Source of the DNA: Clostridium carboxidivorans P7
GTDB taxonomy: Bacteria > Bacillota > Clostridia > Clostridiales > Clostridiaceae
Assembly (NCBI RefSeq): GCF_001038625.1
Contig: NZ_CP011803.1
Span: 1,736,001-1,800,000, forward strand
Length of the DNA stretch: 64,000 nucleotides
Direction: 5' to 3'
Shown here: positions 24,094 to 33,739 of the stretch, piece after piece
Layout: every line of letters begins with the position of its first letter
Position numbering within the stretch: position 1 is the stretch's first letter
The notes under the pieces: model-generated
Seen by the model: only the letters and a program-made list of their open reading frames with translations
Database searches by the model: none
Told to the model about the DNA's origin: nothing
Made by a program: the position numbers and the translations under genes

Positions 24094-25785
24094 TTACATA
24101 TCTATTTGTATTTCATTTTCATCACTTTCATCAAATAAAATGTAACACTGCTTTTCTTCTAATAAATTTTCATTGACATACTTATTTATGTCCACAAAAA
24201 ACTTTTCCATGTGATAATTTTTAGATAGTTTTATCCCTTCATCCATAATTTTTTCTTTTATTTTTCTTTCTTCTTCCTTATTTCTTTCCCTTACTAAAAA
24301 TTCTGGAATCCACTTTTTCTTATTAAATTTCAAATAATCATATTTTATTATCTCTTTCAATTTATTACTATTTTCTTTAAGGCTTTCTTCATTGAATTCT
24401 ATAAAAGCCCTATAGTATTCTGCAGAAGATATATTTCTGTTTAAGTATCCTTTATCATAAAAGAACTCTCCTAAACTCCTATAAAAATCAAAAGGAGTCT
24501 TAAACTTTGGTAAAAAATAATTTAATACATTATCAAATTTTCTAGAATTATAATACTTATCCAGCACCTCTTCTATTCTTTTTAATATAATTATTTCATT
24601 ATAACTTATATCCTTTGTTTTAAGAATTTCATAAGGAGTATAAGGTGAATATACCATTCCCCACTTTAGAGCTTCTTCTCTCATAGGTGATCCCTTTAAA
24701 AGTTTTAAAAATCCCAATTGTATTTCCTCAGGCCTTATAGAATACACATCATTAAAAGATTTTTTAAAGGATTTAATATTTTCTCCTGGAAGACCTGCTA
24801 TAAGGTCCAAATGCTGCTTTATATTTTTTATACTTTCCAGCTCTTCTACTTTTTCTCTTATATCTTCAAAATTAACATTTCTATTTATATTCTTTAAAAT
24901 TTCATTATTTGTAGTTTGTACTCCAACTTCAAATTGAATTCTACCCTTTGGAGCATTAGATAAAAGCTTTATTTCTTCTTCTGTTAAAATATCTGCTGAA
25001 ATTTCAAAATGAAAAGTAGCTTCTGTATCTAATTCTGTTAAAAACTTCCATACATCCATAGCAAATTCCACATTGCAATTAAAAGTTCTATCAACAAATT
25101 TTACAAGCTTAGCTCCTTTGTCTACTAAAAATCTCAATTCTTTTTTTACCCTATTTATATCAAAAAATCTAACTCCATGAGTTGTTGATGATAAACAATA
25201 TTTACAGTTAAATGGACATCCTCTGGAAGCTTCATAATATACTATTTTATTTTGTAAATTATCTTGTTCATTATATGGAAAAATAACCTTGTTTAAATCC
25301 ATAAGCTCTCTATCACCATTAAAATAAACTTCTTCTCCAATTTTAAAGCTCAATCCCTTAATAGATTTAAGTTTTTCTAAAGTTTCTTCTTCCAATTGCC
25401 AATTTATAAATTCTCTATAAGTTTCCTCACCTTCACCTACAATTACATATTCTCCAACACTTTCTTTTAAAAAACTTAGACTGTCATAGGATACTTCTGG
25501 TCCACCATAAAGTATTTTTATATTTGGGTTAACAAGATTAATAAGCTTTGCTAATCCTTGTATGAATTCTATATTCCATATATAACATGAAAAAGCTATT
25601 ACATCTGGTTCTTCCTTTATAAGCTGCTCTAAAACCTTTTCCCTTCTATCATTTATAGTAAATTCCCTAATTATACATTCATAATTTAAATCTTTAGTAT
25701 ATGCTTTTAAATACCTTATAGCTAAATTACTATGAATAAATTTTGAATTAAGCGCTGTTAATACTACTTTCATCTTTTTTTTCAT
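24094..25785 (-). CDS. B12-binding radical SAM protein (DUF4080 type)
   Basis: About 563 residues. An N-terminal cobalamin-binding-like fold (VVLTALNSKFIHSNLAIRYL, PDVIAFSCYIWNIEF, ILYGGPEVSYD) is followed by a radical SAM domain with the cluster motif CPFNCKYCLSS near residue 190 and EFSNI-like strands (FEVGVQTTNNEIL, IAGLPGE), then a C-terminal DUF4080 region. The reaction is not known; such proteins often modify lipids, tRNA or secondary metabolites. The start is taken as ATG 25785; ATG 25773 is an alternative. It overlaps the end of the methyltransferase-like gene by 38 bases. Confidence 0.85.
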   Translation of the reverse strand: MKKKMKVVLTALNSKFIHSNLAIRYLKAYTKDLNYECIIREFTINDRREKVLEQLIKEEPDVIAFSCYIWNIEFIQGLAKLINLVNPNIKILYGGPEVSYDSLSFLKESVGEYVIVGEGEETYREFINWQLEEETLEKLKSIKGLSFKIGEEVYFNGDRELMDLNKVIFPYNEQDNLQNKIVYYEASRGCPFNCKYCLSSTTHGVRFFDINRVKKELRFLVDKGAKLVKFVDRTFNCNVEFAMDVWKFLTELDTEATFHFEISADILTEEEIKLLSNAPKGRIQFEVGVQTTNNEILKNINRNVNFEDIREKVEELESIKNIKQHLDLIAGLPGENIKSFKKSFNDVYSIRPEEIQLGFLKLLKGSPMREEALKWGMVYSPYTPYEILKTKDISYNEIIILKRIEEVLDKYYNSRKFDNVLNYFLPKFKTPFDFYRSLGEFFYDKGYLNRNISSAEYYRAFIEFNEESLKENSNKLKEIIKYDYLKFNKKKWIPEFLVRERNKEEERKIKEKIMDEGIKLSKNYHMEKFFVDINKYVNENLLEEKQCYILFDESDENEIQIDM

Positions 25786-26332
25786 TTCCTTCCTGCAAGC
25801 TTTCTTCTTTATAAGCATTAATTTTTATTTTGCTTTTCTTTTTGGCTTTAATATAATAAATGCCATTTAAAGCATTACCTTCTGTTATATCAAAATAATT
25901 TTCTAAAATACTAACTGTATTATCTTTAGAATTGTCTTTAAATATATTTAAATCCTTAATTTTTATTTGTTTAATTTTATTTCCTGGTATTGTTACATTT
26001 ATAGTACCAGAAAATGTTTTTTTGTATCCTTTATCTATATCCCATATATAAAGGATTCCATCTTTATTTAAATAATTATATATATTTTTTATAAAACTTT
26101 TCTTGTTCATTTTAAACCATATACTGCTAAAAGAAAAGAATAAAATACAGATATCATAAAAATTATTCTTTACATTTGTCTCTTCTTCCTTTCCAGTTAT
26201 ATAATTAATGTTTATATCTTCACTTCCCTCTTTACATACATTATATATGATTCCATTGTTTTCAAAACCTATATCAAGCACATTGCCTTTAAAAATTTGG
26301 TTTTCCATATTCAAAAAAATCTCTTTTTTCAT
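25748..26332 (-). CDS. Degenerate class I methyltransferase-like protein
   Basis: A 194-residue protein. The order GNVLDIGFENNGIIYNVCKEG, FYDICILFFSFSSIWF, INNYLNKDGILYIWDID is that of a SAM-dependent methyltransferase core, though the glycine-rich motif I (DIGFENN) is weak. The C-terminal third is basic and lysine-rich. It overlaps the radical SAM gene and follows the phospholipase-like gene by about 50 bases with a terminator between. AAAGGTGGTGATTGT before ATG 26332 decides the start; an upstream in-frame ATG at 26383 has no ribosome site. Methylation by this protein of the radical SAM target is a guess. Confidence 0.55.
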   Translation of the reverse strand: MKKEIFLNMENQIFKGNVLDIGFENNGIIYNVCKEGSEDININYITGKEEETNVKNNFYDICILFFSFSSIWFKMNKKSFIKNIYNYLNKDGILYIWDIDKGYKKTFSGTINVTIPGNKIKQIKIKDLNIFKDNSKDNTVSILENYFDITEGNALNGIYYIKAKKKSKIKINAYKEESLQEGNEKKDESSINSA

Positions 26333-26370
26333 ACAATCACCACCTTTTATATACTTTCTGCAAAAGAAAA

Positions 26371-26399
26371 AAAATTCCTCCAAATTAAGGAAGAATTTT
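26371..26399 (-). terminator. Terminator of the phospholipase-like gene
   Basis: AAAATTCTTCC pairs with GGAGGAATTTT on the minus strand, followed by TTTTCTTTT. It includes the gene's stop codon (26385). Confidence 0.85.
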
Positions 26400-27101
26400 A
26401 TATTTATTTATATCTTTGTAATATTTAACCATAAGACCTGCTGTAGTTCTTTGTGCTTCTTTTAGTATTGTAGTAGCTATTCTAGAATATCTTTCATCTC
26501 TAGAATGTATTGCCAAGTTCTTAATATAAGTGCTATTTGCCATAATAGCATTATTAACTATATAATCTTCTATTTCATCATATATTACAGTACCATCTTT
26601 AGCTATAAAAGAATAATCCGTCATAAGCCTACTTATAATCCATAGTTCAAATTTTCTATGGCTTTTTAAAAGTTTATTATTCACATGTTGTGGTACTGTA
26701 GTATCTTGCACCAGGTGACAAGCAGCTCCAAAATAAAATAATGCTTTAGATACATCACCAGCATCAATAAATGCTATTGATCTATTATAATATTTTTTAC
26801 ATTCTGTTAAAGCATCCGAAAATCCATATAATCCTTTACCTCTAGTTACATGATAAAAATGATTTGAACTTTTAAAATCTTGATCTGCCCATGTTACACC
26901 ATTATTAAGACTAGCTATGTGCTTTTTAAAAAAATTAGCTTCTTCTTTATATCCATCATTTTTTAATATTTCAATTGCCTGTATTATTATAAACTTGTGA
27001 ACAGTACAATAAGTTTTCAAAAGCTTTTTTTTAAGAGGATTAACTGCATGCATTATACCTTTTAATGCGTTACCATACGTACTTTCAAATTTGTTTTTCA
27101 T
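26385..27101 (-). CDS. Zinc-dependent phospholipase C-like protein
   Basis: A 238-residue all-helical protein with the PlcA/alpha-toxin core pattern: VTWADQDFKSSNHFYHV, YFGAACHLVQDTTVPQHV (helix with zinc-binding H and D) and HRKFELWI. Secreted relatives carry a signal peptide and a mature Trp-1; neither is present here, so this version is probably cytoplasmic and possibly not a toxin. Whether it cleaves phospholipids is unproven. The gene is the first of the minus-strand set 27101-24094. Confidence 0.75.
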   Translation of the reverse strand: MKNKFESTYGNALKGIMHAVNPLKKKLLKTYCTVHKFIIIQAIEILKNDGYKEEANFFKKHIASLNNGVTWADQDFKSSNHFYHVTRGKGLYGFSDALTECKKYYNRSIAFIDAGDVSKALFYFGAACHLVQDTTVPQHVNNKLLKSHRKFELWIISRLMTDYSFIAKDGTVIYDEIEDYIVNNAIMANSTYIKNLAIHSRDERYSRIATTILKEAQRTTAGLMVKYYKDINKYKILP

Positions 27102-27138
27102 TTATAACTCTATCTCCCTTTTGTTTTTAAAATTTAAC

Positions 27139-28446
27139 TTAGTTTTTTTCAGCTTTTAATAAAATTATTATAAGAACAACAACCAATGCTAATAAATAAA
27201 AATAAATACTTTTATTTACTTTTAAGGCATTGTTAATATTTCCTTTTTCTATACTATATAAATATCCTTCTTCTCCGTCAAGTATTAATAAACCTTTTTC
27301 ATAAAATTTTAAGCTGCAAACATCACCTTTATTAAATTTAACTTCTTCCTCAATAGCTCCTGCACCATTAAATTTATATAGTATTTTATTACTTATATCA
27401 TAAAAGTACATAGCATTTTTAGCACTTAAATTTCCATTATTATCTACAGCTAATGATTTTATGCTGCTTAAAGTTTTATGCTGATAAAGTGGTGCTGGAG
27501 GATTTGTAGTTGGATGATTTTCTAATACAAATTGAAGCATGGAATTTGCCTTTCCTTTAAATTTAGGAGATGTAACAGGATCTCCTCCACTATAATCAGG
27601 CCATCCATACCAAGTATTTCTTTTTATTTCATATATATAATCCGTATCACCTTTAACAGGTCTTACTCCTCTGTCTTCCATTCCACCTGTTGCTGCTATT
27701 AATTTACCCTCGCTTGTAAAATCCATTCCTGTTACATTTCTTATGCCCCAAGCCATGGTTTCCATATTTCCAGTATTCAGATTATATATTAGTATACTGG
27801 AATTACCTGGGAAATGTTCTGGAATTATTTGACCATTTATACTTTTAGTTTTATAGCTTTGATATGCTCCAGTTTTAAATTTTCCAAAATTTATACCTTT
27901 TAATGTTATGTCCTTTGGAGATATATCATGATTATATGGATTTTCTTTAATCCATTTGTTATCCTCACCCACTACACCTGAATTTGTAGCTGCTCCTACT
28001 GCTATATAAAGATAGTTGCCTCTTATTTTTATAATACTATTCTTATAATCTCCATAGTTGGGTATATCTTTAATTATTTCTAAAGTTTTGTCATTTTTAA
28101 TATCATAGCAATATATCTTAGTATCTGATGAAAAATACAACTTATTATTAAAGTATTCTATACTATAAATATTTAAATTACTATTTTTAAACAAATAGTA
28201 GCTTTTACCATTACCTTTTATAATTTGTATCTTATCCTTGTATGCTATGTAATAATTTCCATCATTGTCCATGGTAAAATCCACTGATGATTTTAAACCT
28301 TTATATTTTATGTTATATTTTAACCCCTTGACATTCATATTTAAATTTTTAACGCTATAATCATTATAATAATGCTTCTTTATCATAATAATTATAAAAA
28401 TTATACAAAAAAACAACAGTAAAATTTTAAAAAATTTTTTCACCAT
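27139..28446 (-). CDS. Membrane-anchored PQQ/sorbosone-dehydrogenase-like beta-propeller
   Basis: About 435 residues, with hydrophobic helices at both ends (FFKILLLFFCIIFIIIMI and IYFYLLALVVVLIIILL) and a large extracellular domain. Segments such as NYLYIAVGAATNSGVVGEDN, MAWGIRNVTGMDF, GGMEDRGVRPVKGDTDYIYEI and WYGWPDYSGGDPVTSP are those of glucose/sorbosone dehydrogenase propellers. The strict anaerobe context and lack of PQQ genes argue that it is a binding or sensing propeller, not a dehydrogenase. GAGGGGATGT gives ATG 28446 as start. Confidence 0.75.
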   Translation of the reverse strand: MVKKFFKILLLFFCIIFIIIMIKKHYYNDYSVKNLNMNVKGLKYNIKYKGLKSSVDFTMDNDGNYYIAYKDKIQIIKGNGKSYYLFKNSNLNIYSIEYFNNKLYFSSDTKIYCYDIKNDKTLEIIKDIPNYGDYKNSIIKIRGNYLYIAVGAATNSGVVGEDNKWIKENPYNHDISPKDITLKGINFGKFKTGAYQSYKTKSINGQIIPEHFPGNSSILIYNLNTGNMETMAWGIRNVTGMDFTSEGKLIAATGGMEDRGVRPVKGDTDYIYEIKRNTWYGWPDYSGGDPVTSPKFKGKANSMLQFVLENHPTTNPPAPLYQHKTLSSIKSLAVDNNGNLSAKNAMYFYDISNKILYKFNGAGAIEEEVKFNKGDVCSLKFYEKGLLILDGEEGYLYSIEKGNINNALKVNKSIYFYLLALVVVLIIILLKAEKN

Positions 28447-28560
28447 ACATCCCCTCATACAAGATTTCTTTAAGATATATATATTTTTAAAATTTACTGT
28501 ATATGTATATTCTTAAGCTATTTATTAAAACTTTAAATAAAAGCCATAATTAATTTTCAA

Positions 28561-29121
28561 CTATTCACTTGTAAGCACTATATGTTCTTCTTCAACTTTA
28601 GAAAGTACATTAAATATCTTTACAATGTTTTCTTCATGAATTTCTTTTCCATACTTCTTATAATACTCTACAGCATGTTTTTCTCTTTGACAAGCTGCAG
28701 CAAGCAAAGCTTCATCAGTGTTGTATTTTGAATAATCCATATTTCTAAGTACTGGCATTTCTTTAATACCAGCTATTTTTTTATGAATTCTAGCATGCAT
28801 ATATTCTATACTTGATAAAGCCTTAAACATATTTTTTATATTTTCATCCTTTGCCATATCTGAAGCCTTCTTATAAAAGTCTCCATTAAAAACTTCCAAT
28901 TTAACTGCATGATCTATTATTTTCAAAGCATTCTCATCTAATTTATTCCTATCATATTTTATTTCTTCTCCATTTTCTATTAAATATTCCATTGGTGCTC
29001 CACAAAATGGACAATACATAATTTTTTCATTACTATTTGAATTTGTAAATGCTTCTTTATTAAAATTATAATTTTTTTCATTTATTTGTACACCACAAAC
29101 AATACAAGTCATTTTAACCAT
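28561..29121 (-). CDS. Rubrerythrin-like protein with N-terminal zinc ribbon
   Basis: About 186 residues. The N-terminus holds a metal ribbon (CIVCG and CPFCGAP), and residues about 70-186 a ferritin-like four-helix bundle with LEVFNGDFYKKASDMAKD, YMHARIHKKI and CQREKHAVEYYKKY, EEEHIVL as likely diiron ligands. This is neither normal nor reverse rubrerythrin length order, though the metal-ribbon-first layout recalls the reverse form. It likely reduces peroxide or stores iron. ATG 29121 has AAGGGGATG upstream. Divergent from the flippase gene. Confidence 0.78.
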   Translation of the reverse strand: MVKMTCIVCGVQINEKNYNFNKEAFTNSNSNEKIMYCPFCGAPMEYLIENGEEIKYDRNKLDENALKIIDHAVKLEVFNGDFYKKASDMAKDENIKNMFKALSSIEYMHARIHKKIAGIKEMPVLRNMDYSKYNTDEALLAAACQREKHAVEYYKKYGKEIHEENIVKIFNVLSKVEEEHIVLTSE

Positions 29122-29245
29122 AAATAACATCCCCTTCTAAATAACTTTCAATTTTAGTATAGCATAAAATTTAGCACTTATTATACTTTTCAAATTAAAA
29201 GCATATATATAAATACTAATAATTTGATGTAAATGAGGTTTTATT

Positions 29246-30748
29246 TTGGTAAGAGATAGATTTTTAAAAAATTCACTCACATTAATATTATCTAACTTAA
29301 TTACTGGTATTTTTGGTTTTGTATTTTCCATAATACTTTCCCGTAAAATGGGAGCTGAAGGTATGGGCCTTTATGGGCTAGTAATGCCTATATACGATTT
29401 ATTTATATGCCTTATATGTGGTGGTATGGTAACTGCTATATCAAAGGTTGCTGCAATTTATTATAGTAAAAATGATTTTAGAAATTTAAACAGATCTATA
29501 GATATATCTATGCTGTTTGATTCAATTTGGTCAATTATGGTTATTTGCTGTGTATTTATATCTGCTTCATACATAGGTAATAATATAATAGAAGATTCTA
29601 GAACTATACATTGTATACAAGCCTTTTGCCCTGCAATGCTTTTTATTGCACTTTCTTCAATACTTAAAGGCTATTTTTATGGTGTTTCAGACATTAAAAT
29701 ACCTGCTATCATAGACATATTTGAAAAATTTGCACGAATAGTTATATTTCTCAGCATTGTAACCACATTATTCCTTAAAGAAGTTTCAACTACCGTTACA
29801 GCTGCTTTTGTAACTTTGACATTAGGTGAAGGCATAAGTCTAATTTTGCTTTATATTTTTTATAAGAAAAAAAAATTGCAACTTGGAATCACCTTTAACA
29901 CTAAAGAAGATAAACTTCAACTTCTATTTAATATAATTATTATATCTTTTCCTTTGTGTATAAATGGATTTTTGACTACAGGATTATCTGCAATATCAGC
30001 TTTAATAATACCAAGAAGACTTGTTAGTTCAGGAATAGAATATTCTCTAGCCTTATCTATGATAGGTAAATTTAAGTCCATGACTTTAAGCATAATATTT
30101 TTTCCTATTACAATTGTAAATTCTATATCCACAGTACTTGTACCTGATTTATCTGAAAAACTAAGTAAAAAAGATTACTGGTCAATAGAAACTAGAATAA
30201 CCCAAGTTATAAAAATTGCTTTCCTTCTTGGAATTACTACAATGGCTATTTGTATTACTATTCCTAATGAATTAGGCAAGCTATTTTTTTTCAGAACAGA
30301 CTTAGGAAACTATATAAGATTTGCCTGCCTTTGTGCACCAATTACTTACACTGCTGTAACAACTTTTGCAATACTAAATGGGTTAGGCAAACAAAATATT
30401 ATCCTTAGAAATTCATTAATTGTATCTTTGGAAGAACTAGTTCTTTTATATGTCCTTACAGGTATATCCTGGATAAACATATATGGATGTGGTATAAGTT
30501 TAATATTAACTTCTCTTTCAACTTTAATCTTAAATTTGTATGAAATAAGAAAAACTTTTAACTTAAACTTAAATTTAAATGACCTTTTAATATACATTCT
30601 TTTAGGTATTTTTTTGTATTTAATACCATCTATACTTTATAATTTGATACCTTCTTTTATGTTTACATTTAAAGTTTTTACTGTTATAATATCTTCATTT
30701 TTACTGTGTTTAATTTTTGCAATTTTTATTCTTAAAAAAGTTTTTTAA
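29246..30748 (+). CDS. SpoVB/MurJ-like polysaccharide flippase
   Basis: A 500-residue MVF/MOP-superfamily membrane protein with about 14 transmembrane segments. FLKNSLTLILSNLITGIFGFVFSIILSRKMGAEGMG is the characteristic N-terminus of SpoVB-type proteins, required for spore cortex, and AISALIIPRRL is a family feature. Could be SpoVB or the lipid-II flippase paralogue; no sporulation neighbours decide it. The start is TTG 29246 with GAGGT nine bases upstream. It faces the rubrerythrin-like gene. Confidence 0.85.
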   Translation: MVRDRFLKNSLTLILSNLITGIFGFVFSIILSRKMGAEGMGLYGLVMPIYDLFICLICGGMVTAISKVAAIYYSKNDFRNLNRSIDISMLFDSIWSIMVICCVFISASYIGNNIIEDSRTIHCIQAFCPAMLFIALSSILKGYFYGVSDIKIPAIIDIFEKFARIVIFLSIVTTLFLKEVSTTVTAAFVTLTLGEGISLILLYIFYKKKKLQLGITFNTKEDKLQLLFNIIIISFPLCINGFLTTGLSAISALIIPRRLVSSGIEYSLALSMIGKFKSMTLSIIFFPITIVNSISTVLVPDLSEKLSKKDYWSIETRITQVIKIAFLLGITTMAICITIPNELGKLFFFRTDLGNYIRFACLCAPITYTAVTTFAILNGLGKQNIILRNSLIVSLEELVLLYVLTGISWINIYGCGISLILTSLSTLILNLYEIRKTFNLNLNLNDLLIYILLGIFLYLIPSILYNLIPSFMFTFKVFTVIISSFLLCLIFAIFILKKVF

Positions 30749-30896
30749 CAAGTACCTTTATTGCCATATTGGACAATTTAAATTTTTAGTATAAAATATA
30801 TATTATATTTGCATTCAAATATACAAAAACAAATTAACTTACTGGATTTATTCTTGTACTTTATATACTTAAAAAATTAGAAGGATGAGGAATCAT

Positions 30897-31709
30897 ATGA
30901 ATAAAAAGTTTAAAGGTTATCTTTTAATTTCCGATATGGATGGCACTCTGCTAAATTCCAATAAAAAAATTTCTAAAAATAACATTGAAGCTATAAATAG
31001 ATTTGTAGCCCAAGGCGGAATATTCACTTTTGCTACAGGTAGAATGTTGGAATCTGCCAAAAAGTACTTGGATGTAGTTAATGTAAATGTACCTGTAATA
31101 TTATATAATGGTTCCAAAATTCATGATTATGGCAAAAAAGAAACCATATATGAATTGTTTTTAGAAGATGAAGTTAAAAATATATTAAAACAAATAAAAC
31201 AGCAGTATTCCTATTTGGGATTAGAAATATATTGTAAGGAAAATGTTTATATATTTAATAAGTGTAGATTTAGTAAAAGATTTGCTTCTAATAGATCAGA
31301 TGTTCACTATGATATACCAGAAAGCTTGTGGACTGAAAATTGGACAAAAATTTTGATTTTAGGTGAAGAAAATCAATTGGATATATTGGAACATAATTTT
31401 ATTTCAAAATTTGGGCAGTTTAATATAGTTAGAAGTGGAGAAAATTATTTAGAAATACTTCCTCTAGGTACGTCCAAAGGACAGGCTCTACAAAAATTGT
31501 GTAAAATTATAAATATAGATATTTCTAATACCATTGCAGTTGGGGACAATATGAATGATTTTGAGCTTTTAAAAAAGTCAGGTTATGGTTTCTGCGTAGC
31601 AAATGGGAATAAAAAACTGCTAGCTAAAATAAATTACAAATGCAGTTCTAATGACGAACATGCTATAGAATATATAGTAAATTGGGCTGAAAAAAATATA
31701 GTTGTATGA
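30897..31709 (+). CDS. Cof-type HAD-IIB sugar/metabolite phosphatase
   Basis: A 270-residue HAD hydrolase: DMDGTLLNSNKKIS (motif I nucleophile Asp), TFATGRMLES (II), a central cap domain, KGQALQKLCKII and IAVGDNMNDFELLKKSGYG (III-IV). Dephosphorylates small metabolites such as sugar phosphates or pyridoxal phosphate; substrate unknown. Start ATG 30897 has GGATGAGGA upstream; the in-frame ATG at 30885 lies in that site. Nitroreductase follows 25 bases after the stop. Confidence 0.93.
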   Translation: MNKKFKGYLLISDMDGTLLNSNKKISKNNIEAINRFVAQGGIFTFATGRMLESAKKYLDVVNVNVPVILYNGSKIHDYGKKETIYELFLEDEVKNILKQIKQQYSYLGLEIYCKENVYIFNKCRFSKRFASNRSDVHYDIPESLWTENWTKILILGEENQLDILEHNFISKFGQFNIVRSGENYLEILPLGTSKGQALQKLCKIINIDISNTIAVGDNMNDFELLKKSGYGFCVANGNKKLLAKINYKCSSNDEHAIEYIVNWAEKNIVV

Positions 31710-31734
31710 AAATAATTGTGAAAGGAACATATTT

Positions 31735-32271
31735 ATGAATAATTATTTTGATCTAATTAATAAAAGGGAAAGTTGCAGAAATTATATAGATAAACCAGTT
31801 GAAAAAGAAAAGCTAATAGCTTGCATAGAAGCATGTAGAATTGCTCCTTCTGCCTGCAATGGTCAGCCGTGGAAATTCATAGTTGTAAACAATAAAGAAC
31901 TATCACCTAAAGTCGCAAAATGTCTTCAAAACTTAGTTATGAATAAATTTACAGATAAGTGTCCAGCATTTATTATAATATTAGAAGAAAAATCGGATAT
32001 TAAAGCTCGCATTGGAGGAACTATTAAAAATCAAGATTACTCTTCTATAGACATTGGTATTGCAACTGCTCATTTATGTCTTGCAGCTACTGAATTGGGA
32101 TTATCTACATGCATTATGGGTTGGTTTAATGAAAAAGAATTAAAAACACTATTAAGCATACCAAAATCTAAAAGAATCAGATTAGTAGTAAGTATTGGCT
32201 ATTCTGCTGATAAAAAGCTTAGAAATAAAATACGTAAAAGCATAGATGAAATTTCTCTATTTATAGATTAA
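31735..32271 (+). CDS. Nitroreductase family protein
   Basis: A 178-residue flavoprotein of the NfsB type: INKRESCRNYIDKPVEKEKLIACIEACRIAPSACNGQPWKFIVV, the FMN-binding RES-RNY and PSACNGQPW motifs, and ATAHLCLAATELGLSTCIMGW. It probably reduces nitro or quinone compounds with NAD(P)H. AAAGGAACAT before ATG 31735 fixes the start. Likely co-transcribed with the HAD phosphatase and ended by the hairpin at 32347-32403. Confidence 0.92.
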   Translation: MNNYFDLINKRESCRNYIDKPVEKEKLIACIEACRIAPSACNGQPWKFIVVNNKELSPKVAKCLQNLVMNKFTDKCPAFIIILEEKSDIKARIGGTIKNQDYSSIDIGIATAHLCLAATELGLSTCIMGWFNEKELKTLLSIPKSKRIRLVVSIGYSADKKLRNKIRKSIDEISLFID

Positions 32272-32346
32272 TCTAAAAAGCATGTTCTATCTTTTATGGA
32301 TTAAGTAAAAATTGAAAATAAGGTTTAGTATCTTTTATACATAAAA

Positions 32347-32403
32347 AGTACTCTTTTGTGGAAACAATTTAAATGATAAAAAAATTTTTCCACAAAGAGT
32401 ACT
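32347..32403. terminator. Bidirectional terminator between nitroreductase and membrane protein genes
   Basis: AGTACTCTTTTGTGGAAA (from 32347) pairs with TTTCCACAAAGAGTACT (to 32403), one bulge. Minus-strand reading gives TTTTTAT after the stem. Confidence 0.87.
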
Positions 32404-32408
32404 CCTTA

Positions 32409-33191
32409 TTATTCCTTTTTACTAAAATTCTTAATTTCCTTTGTTCTTAAATCCACTTCTATTCTATATTGAACACTAGAGTTATTCTTAGCCTGTTCTG
32501 CATCCTTGTCTTTATAGTAAGTTACATATATTGAACAAGTATTGTTATACATATCAAAATCTATACTTGGCTTGTATCCACTCAGAACTTTATTCATATC
32601 TACTTTTTTATTTATAATATCATATATATCATTTATATCTAGCTTACTTTTATCATATGAAAAAGCATATTTATCAAATCTATAGCTTTTATTTCTGCTG
32701 CAGTAAATTCCTGAAATTTGTTGATTATCAAGATCTATAGGGATACTAATCCTATGTTCAACATTATTAATCAAGCCTTTATTAATTTTTATATATTCCA
32801 TACTCAATCTAGGTTTTTTGTTAATTATATTTTGTGAACCATTTATATACCCATTGATTCCATTTAGTTTAGCTTTTTTATTAATTTTTAAAGCTTGAGA
32901 ATCAGTAATTTTAAGTGCTTCCTTCAAAGTGGTAACTTTTTTATCCAAATATATGGTATTATTGTAATAAGTAGATTTATGCACCTTAACAATTGCACAT
33001 ATAATAAATAGTAAAATGCTTATTAATATAACTACATCTTTCTTTTTTATCCATTTATCTTCAATATTTAAAGATAATGCTTCACTTTGTAAATCTTTAT
33101 TTGATTTTTTTGAGATTTTCTTTTTATTTTTCTTTTTTGTTGTTTTAAATACTCCAGATCTAAATTCTTCATGCCTGCTTCCTTTTAACAT
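32409..33191 (-). CDS. Bitopic membrane protein of unknown function
   Basis: A 260-residue protein not recognised. Residues 1-50 are very basic (KKKNKKKISKKS), a single helix follows (VVILISILLFIICAIVKV), and the remaining 190 residues are outside the cell with no clear motif, rich in I, N and K. The N-terminus is presumably cytoplasmic and could bind nucleic acid or another protein. AAAGGATATTGCA precedes the ATG at 33191, 18 bases after the preceding small membrane gene's stop, so they form a pair. Confidence 0.7.
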   Translation of the reverse strand: MLKGSRHEEFRSGVFKTTKKKNKKKISKKSNKDLQSEALSLNIEDKWIKKKDVVILISILLFIICAIVKVHKSTYYNNTIYLDKKVTTLKEALKITDSQALKINKKAKLNGINGYINGSQNIINKKPRLSMEYIKINKGLINNVEHRISIPIDLDNQQISGIYCSRNKSYRFDKYAFSYDKSKLDINDIYDIINKKVDMNKVLSGYKPSIDFDMYNNTCSIYVTYYKDKDAEQAKNNSSVQYRIEVDLRTKEIKNFSKKE

Positions 33192-33209
33192 TGCAATATC
33201 CTTTCTCTA

Positions 33210-33524
33210 TTAATTTTTCTTCATATATTTAAGCTTTCTTATAGTATTTCTTCTATTTAAGAATTCTGATTTTGCTTTTAAAGCATGTACAAAACTAACA
33301 ATCCAAAAAATATACCAAATTTTATAAGCTATATCTCCTTGATCAAGCATTGTCAGAATAAAAGGTATAGCATACACTAATGCTGCATATATTAGTCTTT
33401 TATTTTTAGATGCAAAACCTGCATATATAAAAAATAACCAATTAGACACAAATGCTATAAATACAAAAATTATTGCTAATATACCTCGATCCATTGTTGT
33501 AAAATAAATGTCACCGAAATTCAC
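33210..33524 (-). CDS. Small polytopic membrane protein, unknown function
   Basis: About 104 residues with three to four hydrophobic stretches (ILAIIFVFIAFVSNWLFFIYAGF, LIYAALVYAIPFIL, IWYIFWIVSFVHAL) and a basic C-terminus RRNTIRKLKYMKKN. No family recognised. Two GTG starts are possible: 33536, which lies inside the AAGGAGTGA site, and 33524, eleven bases after it. I chose 33524. Cotranscribed with the downstream membrane protein. Confidence 0.6.
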   Translation of the reverse strand: MNFGDIYFTTMDRGILAIIFVFIAFVSNWLFFIYAGFASKNKRLIYAALVYAIPFILTMLDQGDIAYKIWYIFWIVSFVHALKAKSEFLNRRNTIRKLKYMKKN

Positions 33525-33674
33525 CTTATATCTCACTCCTTATATAATTTATTTCAAATTTTTTCAGAACACTATTGAGTATAGTTTAAGTACATAGAAT
33601 ACTTTACTACAAAGAAAAGACAATGACAACATTGTAAATTTTATGGTAAACCAGTAAAATATGTGGTATAAAAA

Positions 33675-33721
33675 ATAGAAATCAAAATACCTCTTATTAT
33701 TTAAGATATTTTGATTTCTAT
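33675..33721 (-). terminator. Terminator of the beta-glucoside PTS operon
   Basis: ATAGAAATCAAAATA (33675-33689) pairs exactly with TATTTTGATTTCTAT (33707-33721). On the minus strand TTTTTT follows. Confidence 0.88.
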
Positions 33722-33739
33722 GTTAATATATATATAATT

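Noticed and set aside
29137..29331. 64-residue minus-strand frame overlapping the flippase start
   Set aside because: It lies opposite the conserved SpoVB N-terminus and has no ribosome site or family match.
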